51,660 bases of DNA from JAISFI01 sp031553775 (GTDB lineage: Bacteria > Bacteroidota > Bacteroidia > Bacteroidales > Azobacteroidaceae): contig JAVBLA010000061.1 in NCBI GenBank assembly GCA_031553775.1, positions 1 through 51,660 of the forward strand. Direction: 5' to 3'. Under the pieces are notes generated by a model. The model searched no databases and was not told the origin of the DNA. It saw only the letters and a program-made list of their open reading frames with translations. The translations under genes and the position numbers were made by a program. This document shows positions 1 to 7,472 of the stretch, in pieces (positions within the stretch are counted from its first letter, which is position 1; each line of letters opens with the position of its first letter).

Positions 1-494
1 TCTGTAGTCAATCCCTCCATCTCGGGCATACGACCTTTTTCCTTTGCCATTTGCAGATATAAACGAAATGATTCTTCATCAATATCAGCAAAGGTAGCTC
101 TCGGCTCAACAAGTTCATCCCAAGTTAGACCAGAGCGCTTAAGTAGAAATTCATTGAGAGAAGTTCCGGTCAGTTCTTGCTTCACGCTTCCACAGCGATA
201 ATAATAGTGCCCATGTAATGAAATTGCTACTGAATATGGTTGGACGACGATCTCAATATAGTACTTATTGTCTTCTTCTAAAAGATTAACGTCCGCCGTA
301 ATTCCCATCAGATTCTTAATCTTATTGGGAATCTCTTCCATAAGCCTTTTATAATTATCGATACCGACAACTTTTCCATCATCTTCTTTACCGATATAAA
401 TCCGTCCACCTTGGGCATTGGCAAAACCACATACCCATTCCAGATATTTATCGTGCCAAGATGACTTATATTCTATATTTTGCTGTTCGGGCAT
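1..494 (-). CDS. AlbA_2/Schlafen-type putative DNA-binding (ATP-binding) protein, 3' end outside window
   Basis: The first 164 codons of a gene that runs off the left edge. The ATG at 492-494 opens with MPEQQNIEYKSSWHDKYLEW, followed by GFANAQGGRIYIGKEDDGKVVG. That is the hallmark of the AlbA_2 (divergent AAA_4, Schlafen AlbA-like) domain, usually the N-terminal part of putative transcriptional regulators or helicase-like proteins. The later segment (HGHYYYRCGSVKQELTG) also fits this family. The gene lies 45 bp downstream of the HNH nuclease gene on the same strand, so it may be the last gene of the defence-like operon. Its C-terminal part cannot be seen, so the exact subfamily (regulator or nucleic-acid effector) is open. 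Confidence 0.8.
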   Translation of the reverse strand, partial: MPEQQNIEYKSSWHDKYLEWVCGFANAQGGRIYIGKEDDGKVVGIDNYKRLMEEIPNKIKNLMGITADVNLLEEDNKYYIEIVVQPYSVAISLHGHYYYRCGSVKQELTGTSLNEFLLKRSGLTWDELVEPRATFADIDEESFRLYLQMAKEKGRMPEMEGLTT

Positions 495-539
495 AACTAT
501 TTGTTTTTAATCCGTATTTTTAAGTTTTTTACCGCACTT

Positions 540-1385
540 TTATAATATTTGAAATCCTCCATCACAAAACCAATCATCATCCGCGACCGCGAAATAGAAC
601 GCTGTCCTCCAAGAATTTTTATCGCTAGCACACCTGCTTATTGCTTCATCGTGCAGGTATTTAGAAACGCCGATAGCACCGCTCGAACTATGAATGGACT
701 GAAGTCGTTGATTAAGGTCAGAAATACAAACCGCAGCCTCCTTCATATATAGTTCTGCTAATGAAAAGGATTGAAAATGATGTTGCACTCTCGCTTTTAA
801 TAAATCAGACCACGAGTCCAGAGGCTTAACAAAGAATGAAACTGTTGGAGGCGTTGTGTGGTTGACTTGGGCGTATAGCCATTGAACATTTTCTATATTG
901 TCATAATAAGGATGTAAGGTTTCCTCTTCAGGTTTACTTGGAGAGATTGTTAACTTGTATTTATTACAATCGAAGCAAGAGGGAATTAAATTTATCGGAG
1001 TAACGGCAAGTCGAGGAAAATCAGATTTTGGCAAATAATGGTCAAGGGTGCTAACTTGTCTGTGTGAACACAAAGGACAGATATCGTATTTAGGTGCCAA
1101 AATTAACTTGTCGTAAATCGTTCTGCCAGGCGCGTTCTTACCCACCATCCGACCTGTATATACCGCTTCTAATTCTTTGGTTGAAACATTACCATTGACA
1201 ACTTTTTCTTTAGAAATAGTATGAATATCTCCTTTTGTTATTTTGGATTCAAATTCTGTTTCGGCTTGTGAAATCAGACCTTCACAAGCTGTCAGTTTTG
1301 CTTTCAAGGAGGCATCTCTTACTTTACTTATACAAGTCGAGAAGGCATCTTTCGCTGTAATATTGGGTTTAGTTAAAACTTTCAT
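540..1385 (-). CDS. HNH endonuclease (PtuB-like partner of an AAA ATPase)
   Basis: 281 aa. Around residues 100-143 it has CPLCSHRQ, then LDHYLPKSDFP, then NLIPSCFDCNKYK. These are two CxxC zinc-binding knuckles around a DH...N...H-type HNH core, with HPYYD shortly after. This is the ββα-metal nuclease fold. The start ATG (1383-1385) overlaps the end of the ATPase gene by 4 bp (ATGA type), so the two are translationally coupled. An ATPase plus HNH nuclease pair is the layout of Septu (PtuA/PtuB) and of the effector pair in some retrons. The specific Septu assignment is inferred from gene order and motifs. A generic nuclease of another ATPase-nuclease system is the alternative. Confidence 0.8.
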   Translation of the reverse strand: MKVLTKPNITAKDAFSTCISKVRDASLKAKLTACEGLISQAETEFESKITKGDIHTISKEKVVNGNVSTKELEAVYTGRMVGKNAPGRTIYDKLILAPKYDICPLCSHRQVSTLDHYLPKSDFPRLAVTPINLIPSCFDCNKYKLTISPSKPEEETLHPYYDNIENVQWLYAQVNHTTPPTVSFFVKPLDSWSDLLKARVQHHFQSFSLAELYMKEAAVCISDLNQRLQSIHSSSGAIGVSKYLHDEAISRCASDKNSWRTAFYFAVADDDWFCDGGFQIL

Positions 1386-2875
1386 TGCTCTGTAAAATAT
1401 GTCATTAATATTGCCTTTGCCTCCATTCCCAACTGCCCATTAAAATGCTCAATGACATCATCGTAAGTTTCTTTTTCTCGGGCAATTTTATCTAAAAGTT
1501 TATAAAACCCAGAATTCACAACCTCCAAACCAAAAACTTCATTCGTTAATGTTCCTACATTTTCTCCAAAAGTTTCAATAGGTAACCTCTCTGACTTTGC
1601 TTCCGCCCCAAATCTGCTTAATTTCCATACACAACGCTTGGGCACTTCTTGTAGTATTACAGGTGAGTGAGTTGCTATGATGGCAACACCATTTGTCGAG
1701 ATTAATAATTCTGACAATGCTCTGACAAATGCAGACAGCAAAGGAGGATGTAGATGTGCTTCCGGTTCATCAATTAGAACTAGACTCTTTTCTTGTAATT
1801 CCTGAATAAGTCTTGTAATAGTTAATAGTACTATTTTGTGACCTGAGCTTAATCTTTTGAAAATATCTTTTGTCCTATTTTCGAATTCTTCTTTATTTTC
1901 AATATCAACCAATGATTTAATCTCCGCCTCTTTGAAATTAGGGTCGGATTCTAACGTCTCTATACTTGTTTCCCATCTTGGTTTTTGAAAGGTTCGGCAA
2001 AAGTTTAGGCTTTTGTAAAATTCATCTATAAGTGTATCTAAGTTTTTTGTTTCAATGATATTTTCAGCGCCTACACGTACTTGTTTCAAACCCACATATG
2101 AATAACGTAGTTCATTATACACCTTTTCTTCTCGTGGTTTTGTATTATCAAATGCACTAAAAGACACATATATTAAATTTGAAACAACGCTATCATTGTC
2201 ATCAAGTATAAATTCGCCTTTTCCTTCCTCTTCATCTTCTAATAATACGTCAATCATATTGTTCATCAAATGGGTTTTTCCTACTCCATTTCTTCCGATA
2301 AGAATATGAATGTTTGTCGGCGGGAAAGATTCCGGTTTGACTCTGAATCTCAAATCAAAACAGGAGGCTCCTTCTTCAATTGGAGGAGCAACAAAATGAA
2401 AATCATATTCAGTTAGCCTAACTCCACCATTTGCTATTCTTCGATATTGATTTTTTACAGTAGATGCACTAATATCTCTGAGAAGAGAAGTGTAAGTTAC
2501 CTTTTCTTCGATTGCTCTTTCGTATAATTCTTCATTTTTGGCAATATCATTCAATGCACTCAAAATGCGATCCCTTACTTCTTCTCCTAATTCATTAAGA
2601 TTTGAATAATATAAATCAGATTGTCCTAATGAAAAGTATTTATCATCCAACTTGCTAAATCCACCTCCTAATTTTAAGTCTTTCGGTCCTTCTTCTTGTC
2701 CGAAAAAGCCAATCTTCACAGCACCTATTTCGTGATTTTGTGATGATTCATCCACATAAAACATTCCGAATAATGTGCGAAAACTAAAATCATCCCAATT
2801 ATCCCAAGTGAGATAGATTACATCTCTATCATTAGGTGAGGGTTTCCCAAATCTATCTGTTATGACTATTTGCAT
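1382..2875 (-). CDS. AAA/ABC-type ATPase of a Septu/OLD-like defence pair
   Basis: 497 aa. Walker A is GRNGVGKTHLMNN near residue 193. The ABC-like signature is RLSSGHKIVLL, Walker B is LVLIDEPEAHLHPP, and the H-loop region is IIATHSPVILQEV. The long insertion between Walker A and the signature is typical of the OLD/PtuA/RecF-like class of stand-alone ATPases that sense or act on nucleic acids, rather than of transporters. No membrane segment is present. The start is 2 bp from the end of the XRE gene and the end overlaps the HNH gene, giving a tight three-gene unit. Its probable role is the sensor/motor subunit that controls the HNH nuclease during phage attack; that role is inferred from family and context. 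Confidence 0.85.
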   Translation of the reverse strand: MQIVITDRFGKPSPNDRDVIYLTWDNWDDFSFRTLFGMFYVDESSQNHEIGAVKIGFFGQEEGPKDLKLGGGFSKLDDKYFSLGQSDLYYSNLNELGEEVRDRILSALNDIAKNEELYERAIEEKVTYTSLLRDISASTVKNQYRRIANGGVRLTEYDFHFVAPPIEEGASCFDLRFRVKPESFPPTNIHILIGRNGVGKTHLMNNMIDVLLEDEEEGKGEFILDDNDSVVSNLIYVSFSAFDNTKPREEKVYNELRYSYVGLKQVRVGAENIIETKNLDTLIDEFYKSLNFCRTFQKPRWETSIETLESDPNFKEAEIKSLVDIENKEEFENRTKDIFKRLSSGHKIVLLTITRLIQELQEKSLVLIDEPEAHLHPPLLSAFVRALSELLISTNGVAIIATHSPVILQEVPKRCVWKLSRFGAEAKSERLPIETFGENVGTLTNEVFGLEVVNSGFYKLLDKIAREKETYDDVIEHFNGQLGMEAKAILMTYFTEQ

Positions 2876-2877
2876 TA

Positions 2878-3168
2878 TTATCTGTTTATATTCTGTTTTG
2901 CAATATCCAACGCTTTATCGGCTATCTTTCTCTCATCTGCAACCACCGCTGTTATTTGGTCGGCAAGCCACAAACTCAAAAGTTCATCTTGGTCGGTTTG
3001 CAATAATTCTGCAAGCTGTACAACTTGTTCGCGTTTAGCCCTGCGGTCGCCACGTTCAATTTTGCAATACATGGCATTATCCATGTCAAGGGCGGCGGAT
3101 ATATGACGTTGAAGAAGCCCTTTTTCCTCCCTTAATTGTCTAATTTTGTTCGCAAACAGCATAATCAT
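2878..3168 (-). CDS. XRE-family helix-turn-helix regulator
   Basis: 96 aa with an N-terminal HTH: FANKIRQLREEKGLLQRHIS, then IERGDRRAKREQVVQLAELL. These give the classic five-helix Cro/C1 fold. The C-terminal 30 residues form a charged helix. Two in-frame ATGs are possible (3168 and 3162, MIM...). It is the first gene of the unit, only 2 bp before the ATPase gene, so it is probably an autoregulator of the ATPase/HNH pair, as controller proteins are in many restriction or defence loci. No clear operator palindrome is visible upstream. Confidence 0.85.
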   Translation of the reverse strand: MIMLFANKIRQLREEKGLLQRHISAALDMDNAMYCKIERGDRRAKREQVVQLAELLQTDQDELLSLWLADQITAVVADERKIADKALDIAKQNINR

Positions 3169-3398
3169 TTTATTTTAGACTTTTACTTTTTTGAATTGTC
3201 AAATTTTGGCAAAGATAAGCAATTTATATGAGTTATCACAGCAAAAGTCTTCTTGTTTTTGCCCGTAAAAAGAAGAATTTTACTGGCAAAAGTTATTCTC
3301 GGGCAATCGCTTATTCTCGCAGCTTCCGCCTCTACAAACAGCAGGGAAGCCATGAGCGGGAAATAACTGAAGTTGCACAGGCAATAACTTTGGACACA

Positions 3399-3805
3399 TT
3401 AACTTTGTCTGCTTATACCTTTTTTGCGTTTCTTCTTTTTCTTGAACTTTTGCTGTTCTTGTTCGTCGGGTAGAGCAGCATCCATAGGCGACGGAAGAAT
3501 AGAGAACAAAGACGATAAACTATTCCCATCATCTGAACAACTTACTGAATTATTGGTTGATTGACTTACTGACGTACTGATTTGCTGTTGTATTGAAGTA
3601 TCGATATTTTTCTTTTCGCCAGCAAAATCTTGCGTTGGAGCTTTCAGTTCTCGTCCTTGCATTCGTAGTTTGTCTGGAACGCTACCGTTTTTCATGGTAT
3701 TGCAGTACTCAAAAGTTTCAGTCAGCTGCAGATCGTATCCGAATAACTTATCAAATCCTTTCTCTACGTTCTCAAACAAGGATGTGCGGTCAAAGCCGCC
3801 TTAAT
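3399..3805 (-). pseudogene. Gene remnant with Lys-rich C-terminus (possibly relaxase tail)
   Basis: An open minus-strand frame of about 130 codons with no ATG: the nearest possible start is TTG at 3779, and an in-frame stop lies shortly upstream. The translation runs from a segment like SLFENVEKGFDKLFGYDLQL, through a Ser/Gln-rich linker, to a tail ending KFKKKKKRKKGISRQS. Such Lys/Arg-rich tails after a Pro/Asp-rich linker resemble the C-termini of Bacteroides mobilisation relaxases (MobB-like), but this is recall of a style, not a domain match. The lack of a start and the neighbouring frame breaks argue for a degraded 3' fragment of a mobile-element gene. Confidence 0.3.
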
Positions 3806-3929
3806 AGCCCCTTTATTGGTGTTGCGATGGTTGGTCAGTGGACTTATCTTTACCTTGTTCGATTGATCTTTCCGGCTGACAAATATACGATGAAAAACGA
3901 TAGTCAAATATCAAAGCTGATATTTATTT

Positions 3930-3970
3930 AAAAAAGAAAATCCGCAGTAAATCAATTGTTTACTACGGAT
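3930..3970 (-). terminator. Intrinsic terminator of dnaK
   Basis: The plus strand reads ATCCGCAGTAAA, a 7-nt loop, then TTTACTACGGAT. This is a 12-bp inverted repeat with one mismatch, at 3940-3970. On the minus strand it is followed by TTTTCTTTTTT. It lies about 33 bp past the dnaK stop codon. Confidence 0.85.
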
Positions 3971-4002
3971 TCGCTATTGTTGATAATCGTTTTTAACCGA
4001 TT

Positions 4003-5925
4003 TTACTTCACTTCCTCAAAATCCACATCCGTAACCTCTCCCTCATTACTTCCTCCTCCGGATTGCCCGGCATTAGGATTTTGCTGGAAGCCGGAGTTCA
4101 TATCTGAAGCACCGCCGGCCTGTTGTTGAGCATTGTACATATCCTGACTGGCTGCATGGAAGGTATTATTGATTTCGGTGGTAGCTGCATCGATACCGGC
4201 AACATCCTGTGCTTTATGGGCTTCTTTCAGCTTATTCAAAGCAGCTTCAATCGGAGCCTTCTTATCGGCAGGCAATTTATCTCCCAGATCCTGTAATTGT
4301 TTTTCTGTCTGGAAAATCAAACTGTCGGCATGATTCAGTTTATCAATTTTTTCTTTTTCTTTTTTATCAGCTTCTGCATTGGCAGCAGCTTCTTCTTTCA
4401 TCCGTTTGATTTCGTCATCGTTCAAACCACTGGAAGCTTCGATACGGATACTTTGTTGTTTACCGGTAGCCTGGTCTTTCGCAGAAACATTGAGGATACC
4501 GTTAGCATCGATATCAAAAGTAACCTCGATCTGCGGTTCACCTCTCCGGGCCGGCATAATACCGTCCAGGTGGAAACGACCGATAGATTTATTGTCTCTG
4601 GCCAAAGGACGTTCTCCCTGCAGAACATGTATTTCTACGGAAGGCTGATTGTCGACTGCTGTAGTAAATTTTTCAGATTTCTTGGTAGGAATCGTTGTAT
4701 TGGCATCGATCAATTTTGTCATTACACCACCCATGGTTTCGATTCCTAAAGAAAGCGGAGTAACATCCAGCAGCAATACATCTTTCACTTCTCCCGTTAA
4801 TACAGCACCCTGAATTGCAGCACCCACGGCAACCACTTCATCCGGATTCACCCCTTTGGAAGGTGTTTTCCCAAAAATCCTTTCCACGATGGACTGAATA
4901 GCAGGTATACGAGTAGAACCTCCTACCAGGATAACTTCATCTATATCCGAAGGGCTCATACCTGCATCTTTTAACGATTTCTCACAGGGAGCCACACAAG
5001 CCTGGATCAATGAATCAGCCAATTGTTCAAATTTAGCCCTTGTTAACGTTTTCACCAGGTGCTTAGGCATTCCGTCGACCGGCATGATATACGGCAGGTT
5101 GATTTCTGTGGAAGTAGAGCTTGACAACTCTATCTTAGCCTTTTCAGCAGCTTCTTTCAGACGTTGAAGAGCCATAGCATCTTTACGCAGATCCAGACCT
5201 TCTTCTTTCAAAAATTCTTCTGCCAGCCAGTCAATGATCACATGGTCGAAGTCATCTCCTCCCAGGTGAGTATCCCCATTGGTCGATTTCACTTCAAACA
5301 CGCCATCACCCAACTCCAGGATAGAGATATCGAATGTACCTCCTCCCAAGTCAAATACGGCGATTTTCATATCTTTATGAGCCTTATCCAAGCCGTAAGC
5401 CAAAGATGCAGCCGTCGGTTCGTTTACGATACGGCGAACGTTCAATCCTGCAATTTCACCGGCTTCTTTGGTAGCCTGGCGTTGTGCGTCGCTAAAATAA
5501 GCCGGAACCGTGATAACAGCATCTGTCACCTCCTGTCCCAGATAATCTTCGGCCGTTTTTTTCATTTTCTGAAGAACCATGGCTGAAATTTCCTGAGGGG
5601 TATACAAACGTCCATCGATATCGATTCTAGGTGTATTGTTATCGCCCTTTACCACCTTATAAGGCACCCGTGAAATTTCTTTCTGTACCTGGTCATATGT
5701 TTCACCCATGAACCTTTTGATCGAAAAGATCGTCTTTTTCGGATTGGTAATTGCCTGACGTTTTGCCGGGTCACCCACTTTTCTTTCACCGCCATCCACA
5801 AAAGCCACGATAGACGGAGTAGTCCTTTTTCCTTCGCTGTTGGCAATAACGACTGGTTCGTTACCCTCCAAAACAGCAACACATGAGTTGGTTGTTCCTA
5901 AATCAATTCCTATAATTTTCCCCAT
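4003..5925 (-). CDS. dnaK: Hsp70 chaperone DnaK
   Basis: 640 aa, the usual bacterial DnaK length. The N-terminal ATPase domain opens MGKIIGIDLGTTNSCVAVLE (phosphate-1 motif). It contains VFDLGGGTFDISIL (phosphate-2) and ILVGGSTRIPAIQ (adenosine motif), then the interdomain linker VLLLDVTPLSLGIE. The substrate-binding domain and helical lid follow, with a Gly/Asn/Gln-rich tail ending DVDFEEVK, the EEVD-like bacterial end. It works in the cytoplasm with DnaJ and GrpE, neither of which is in this window. The gene stands alone between the decayed accessory DNA and the RiPP island, and has its own terminator and a distinctive upstream region. No irregularity is seen in the protein. Confidence 0.98.
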   Translation of the reverse strand: MGKIIGIDLGTTNSCVAVLEGNEPVVIANSEGKRTTPSIVAFVDGGERKVGDPAKRQAITNPKKTIFSIKRFMGETYDQVQKEISRVPYKVVKGDNNTPRIDIDGRLYTPQEISAMVLQKMKKTAEDYLGQEVTDAVITVPAYFSDAQRQATKEAGEIAGLNVRRIVNEPTAASLAYGLDKAHKDMKIAVFDLGGGTFDISILELGDGVFEVKSTNGDTHLGGDDFDHVIIDWLAEEFLKEEGLDLRKDAMALQRLKEAAEKAKIELSSSTSTEINLPYIMPVDGMPKHLVKTLTRAKFEQLADSLIQACVAPCEKSLKDAGMSPSDIDEVILVGGSTRIPAIQSIVERIFGKTPSKGVNPDEVVAVGAAIQGAVLTGEVKDVLLLDVTPLSLGIETMGGVMTKLIDANTTIPTKKSEKFTTAVDNQPSVEIHVLQGERPLARDNKSIGRFHLDGIMPARRGEPQIEVTFDIDANGILNVSAKDQATGKQQSIRIEASSGLNDDEIKRMKEEAAANAEADKKEKEKIDKLNHADSLIFQTEKQLQDLGDKLPADKKAPIEAALNKLKEAHKAQDVAGIDAATTEINNTFHAASQDMYNAQQQAGGASDMNSGFQQNPNAGQSGGGSNEGEVTDVDFEEVK

Positions 5926-5992
5926 AATTTATGTTGTTTAATTGATTAATATTCGTTTCAAATCTGCCGGTTTTACCCGATGTAGAAGAAAT

Positions 5993-6047
5993 ATCAAATG
6001 CCATGCCAACGGCATTATGGGAAGAAATGACAGAATTTTCCATGACA
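5993..6047 (-). promoter_or_regulatory. dnaK upstream region: sigma-54-like element and paired TGTCAT boxes
   Basis: Read on the minus strand, 6009-5993 is TTGGCATGGCATTTGAT. It aligns base for base with the sigma-54 form YTGGCACGRNNNTTGCW, with the -24 GG intact but the -12 GC changed to GA. Upstream, TGTCAT occurs twice, 15 bp apart (6047-6042 and 6032-6027), in the position expected for an activator. A perfect ATGCC-AAC-GGCAT inverted repeat (6003-6015) overlaps the -24 box. No convincing TAnnTTTG element is seen here. The sigma-54 reading is inferred. Confidence 0.4.
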
Positions 6048-6158
6048 AATTGGCGTAGAATAATGCCTTAAGAAATATGTGCTGGTAATGATATTTTCAT
6101 TTTTTCTTTTCGAATGGCTCTAAAAATATTCCCAGATCTTAATTTCTGAAGAAATCCA

Positions 6159-7451
6159 TCAAAAACTTTCTTTTAATATCTTTTTTAATGGCATAAAGAA
6201 GCGTTCTAATAATCGTAAATCATCCGTAATAATACCCACATTAGCTTGCATTTCAGGCGAAAATGGCAATTCTTTGTGATAAGTTGTTTCAAGTCCATTA
6301 GGAAGATTGATTTCGACCACATAATTACCTTTATCAGCTACCATTGAAATATTTTTCACCACCCCTCTTACCATACCAAATTCTTCATCCGGATAATTAA
6401 TAAAATGAATGTTAACCGTTTGTCCAACCTTTACTTTTCCTGAACGCATAACAGGAAGTTGAGCTTTTCCGATCAAATTGCTATGCTGTTCCGGAATAAT
6501 TGTAAAAACGGTTTCTCCTGTTGTTACATATTGATTTTCACTCCAATAATTAGTAAATGTAACAACTCCTGCTATTGGCGAAATCAGTGCATAATTCATT
6601 TCCCAAGTCCGAATCTCATTCATCAACTGAATGCTCATGGTAATCAATTCTGACTCCAAAGAATTTTTTTTATCCTGGTACTGTTGTTGTATATCCAGTA
6701 AATCTTCTTCTAGTTGAGATATATTCATCTGTAAATCTTTGAGTGAAGAATAAGTATTCTCCAATGAAAGTCGACTTTGAAGATAGCGATTTTGGGCAAT
6801 ATTCATGTCTTCTCCAGAAAGTACACCCTTTTCTTTCAATAAAGAATCTCGCTTGAATTGTACGGTGGAAATATTATATTGTTGTTCTGAGAATTTCTGT
6901 TGATCAGATATACTGATACAGTACTTTCGATATTGTTGTATACGATTCTTCACAGATACAATCTTTTGTGGATAATAATCTAACTCAATAAACTTTTTAT
7001 AATTATTTATAGAACGAAAAAAAGAAGTGTATGTACTTTGTACATTACCCAGTGTTAAATCACGACACTGAAAATAAAGAGCACTATCCGGTTTCAAAAT
7101 CAGTACTTCCAGAGCTCTCTTTAAAAAAATCATATCCTCTGCGGATGCTGCATTTTCAAGGATCGCAAGATATTCATTAGATTTTATTTCTTGCCCATTT
7201 GAAATATACAAATGCTGAAGCCGTCCATTGGTTTTTGCCACTAAAGCTACCGAAGGGGTGGAACCTGTTAGAGTCATTGTAGCTTGTATGGTATCCGGAT
7301 ATTTAAAAAACCAGCTACCTATAAATAGCAACATTATAACACAAAAAAGAGTCACCATTCCCCATCTCAATATCCAATGTGGAACAGCACCCATTACATC
7401 TTGCAACTCCTCACTTCGTAATTCGATATCTCTACCTTCTTTTATCCGCAT
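6159..7451 (-). CDS. HlyD-family membrane fusion (adaptor) protein of the RiPP exporter
   Basis: 430 aa. A short cytoplasmic N-terminus is followed by one transmembrane helix (WGMVTLFCVIMLLFIGSWFF, residues about 31-50) and a periplasmic part. The lipoyl-like half motif GRLQHLYISNGQEIKSNEYLAILEN leads into a long coiled coil (residues about 110-270), the second lipoyl half ALISPIAGVVTFTNYW, and a β-barrel domain (VGQTVNIHFINYPDEEFG). This is the adaptor that links a peptidase-ABC exporter to an outer-membrane channel. It is the last gene of the cluster, 21 bp after the C39-ABC gene, and no TolC-like gene is present, so a channel encoded elsewhere must be used. Confidence 0.92.
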   Translation of the reverse strand: MRIKEGRDIELRSEELQDVMGAVPHWILRWGMVTLFCVIMLLFIGSWFFKYPDTIQATMTLTGSTPSVALVAKTNGRLQHLYISNGQEIKSNEYLAILENAASAEDMIFLKRALEVLILKPDSALYFQCRDLTLGNVQSTYTSFFRSINNYKKFIELDYYPQKIVSVKNRIQQYRKYCISISDQQKFSEQQYNISTVQFKRDSLLKEKGVLSGEDMNIAQNRYLQSRLSLENTYSSLKDLQMNISQLEEDLLDIQQQYQDKKNSLESELITMSIQLMNEIRTWEMNYALISPIAGVVTFTNYWSENQYVTTGETVFTIIPEQHSNLIGKAQLPVMRSGKVKVGQTVNIHFINYPDEEFGMVRGVVKNISMVADKGNYVVEINLPNGLETTYHKELPFSPEMQANVGIITDDLRLLERFFMPLKKILKESF

Positions 7452-7472
7452 ATAAATCTATAAAAAACGACA

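Larger units (their letters stand above)
3169..4002. other. Decayed accessory DNA between defence operon and dnaK
   Basis: About 830 bp without a convincing intact gene. A low-complexity open frame with no ATG is described separately as a gene remnant. A plus-strand frame at 3228-3473 is rejected as non-coding. Near 3868-3875 the minus strand carries TATATTTG, a perfect TAnnTTTG -7 element, although the only candidate -33 TTTG is 17 bp away. It lies upstream of the broken frame, as if an old promoter has survived. The end of the stretch holds the dnaK terminator. The stretch looks like scar tissue left by acquisition or loss of mobile DNA. Confidence 0.5.

Noticed and set aside
3228..3473. 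81-codon plus-strand frame with a hydrophobic end
   Set aside because: It lies in the decayed region, overlaps the Lys-rich minus-strand remnant whose A-rich codons create the Leu/Phe run, and has no recognisable protein character.
4209..4749. Plus-strand frames of 66-150 codons opposite dnaK
   Set aside because: dnaK is intact on the other strand with all motifs; these are antisense shadows of its codon bias.
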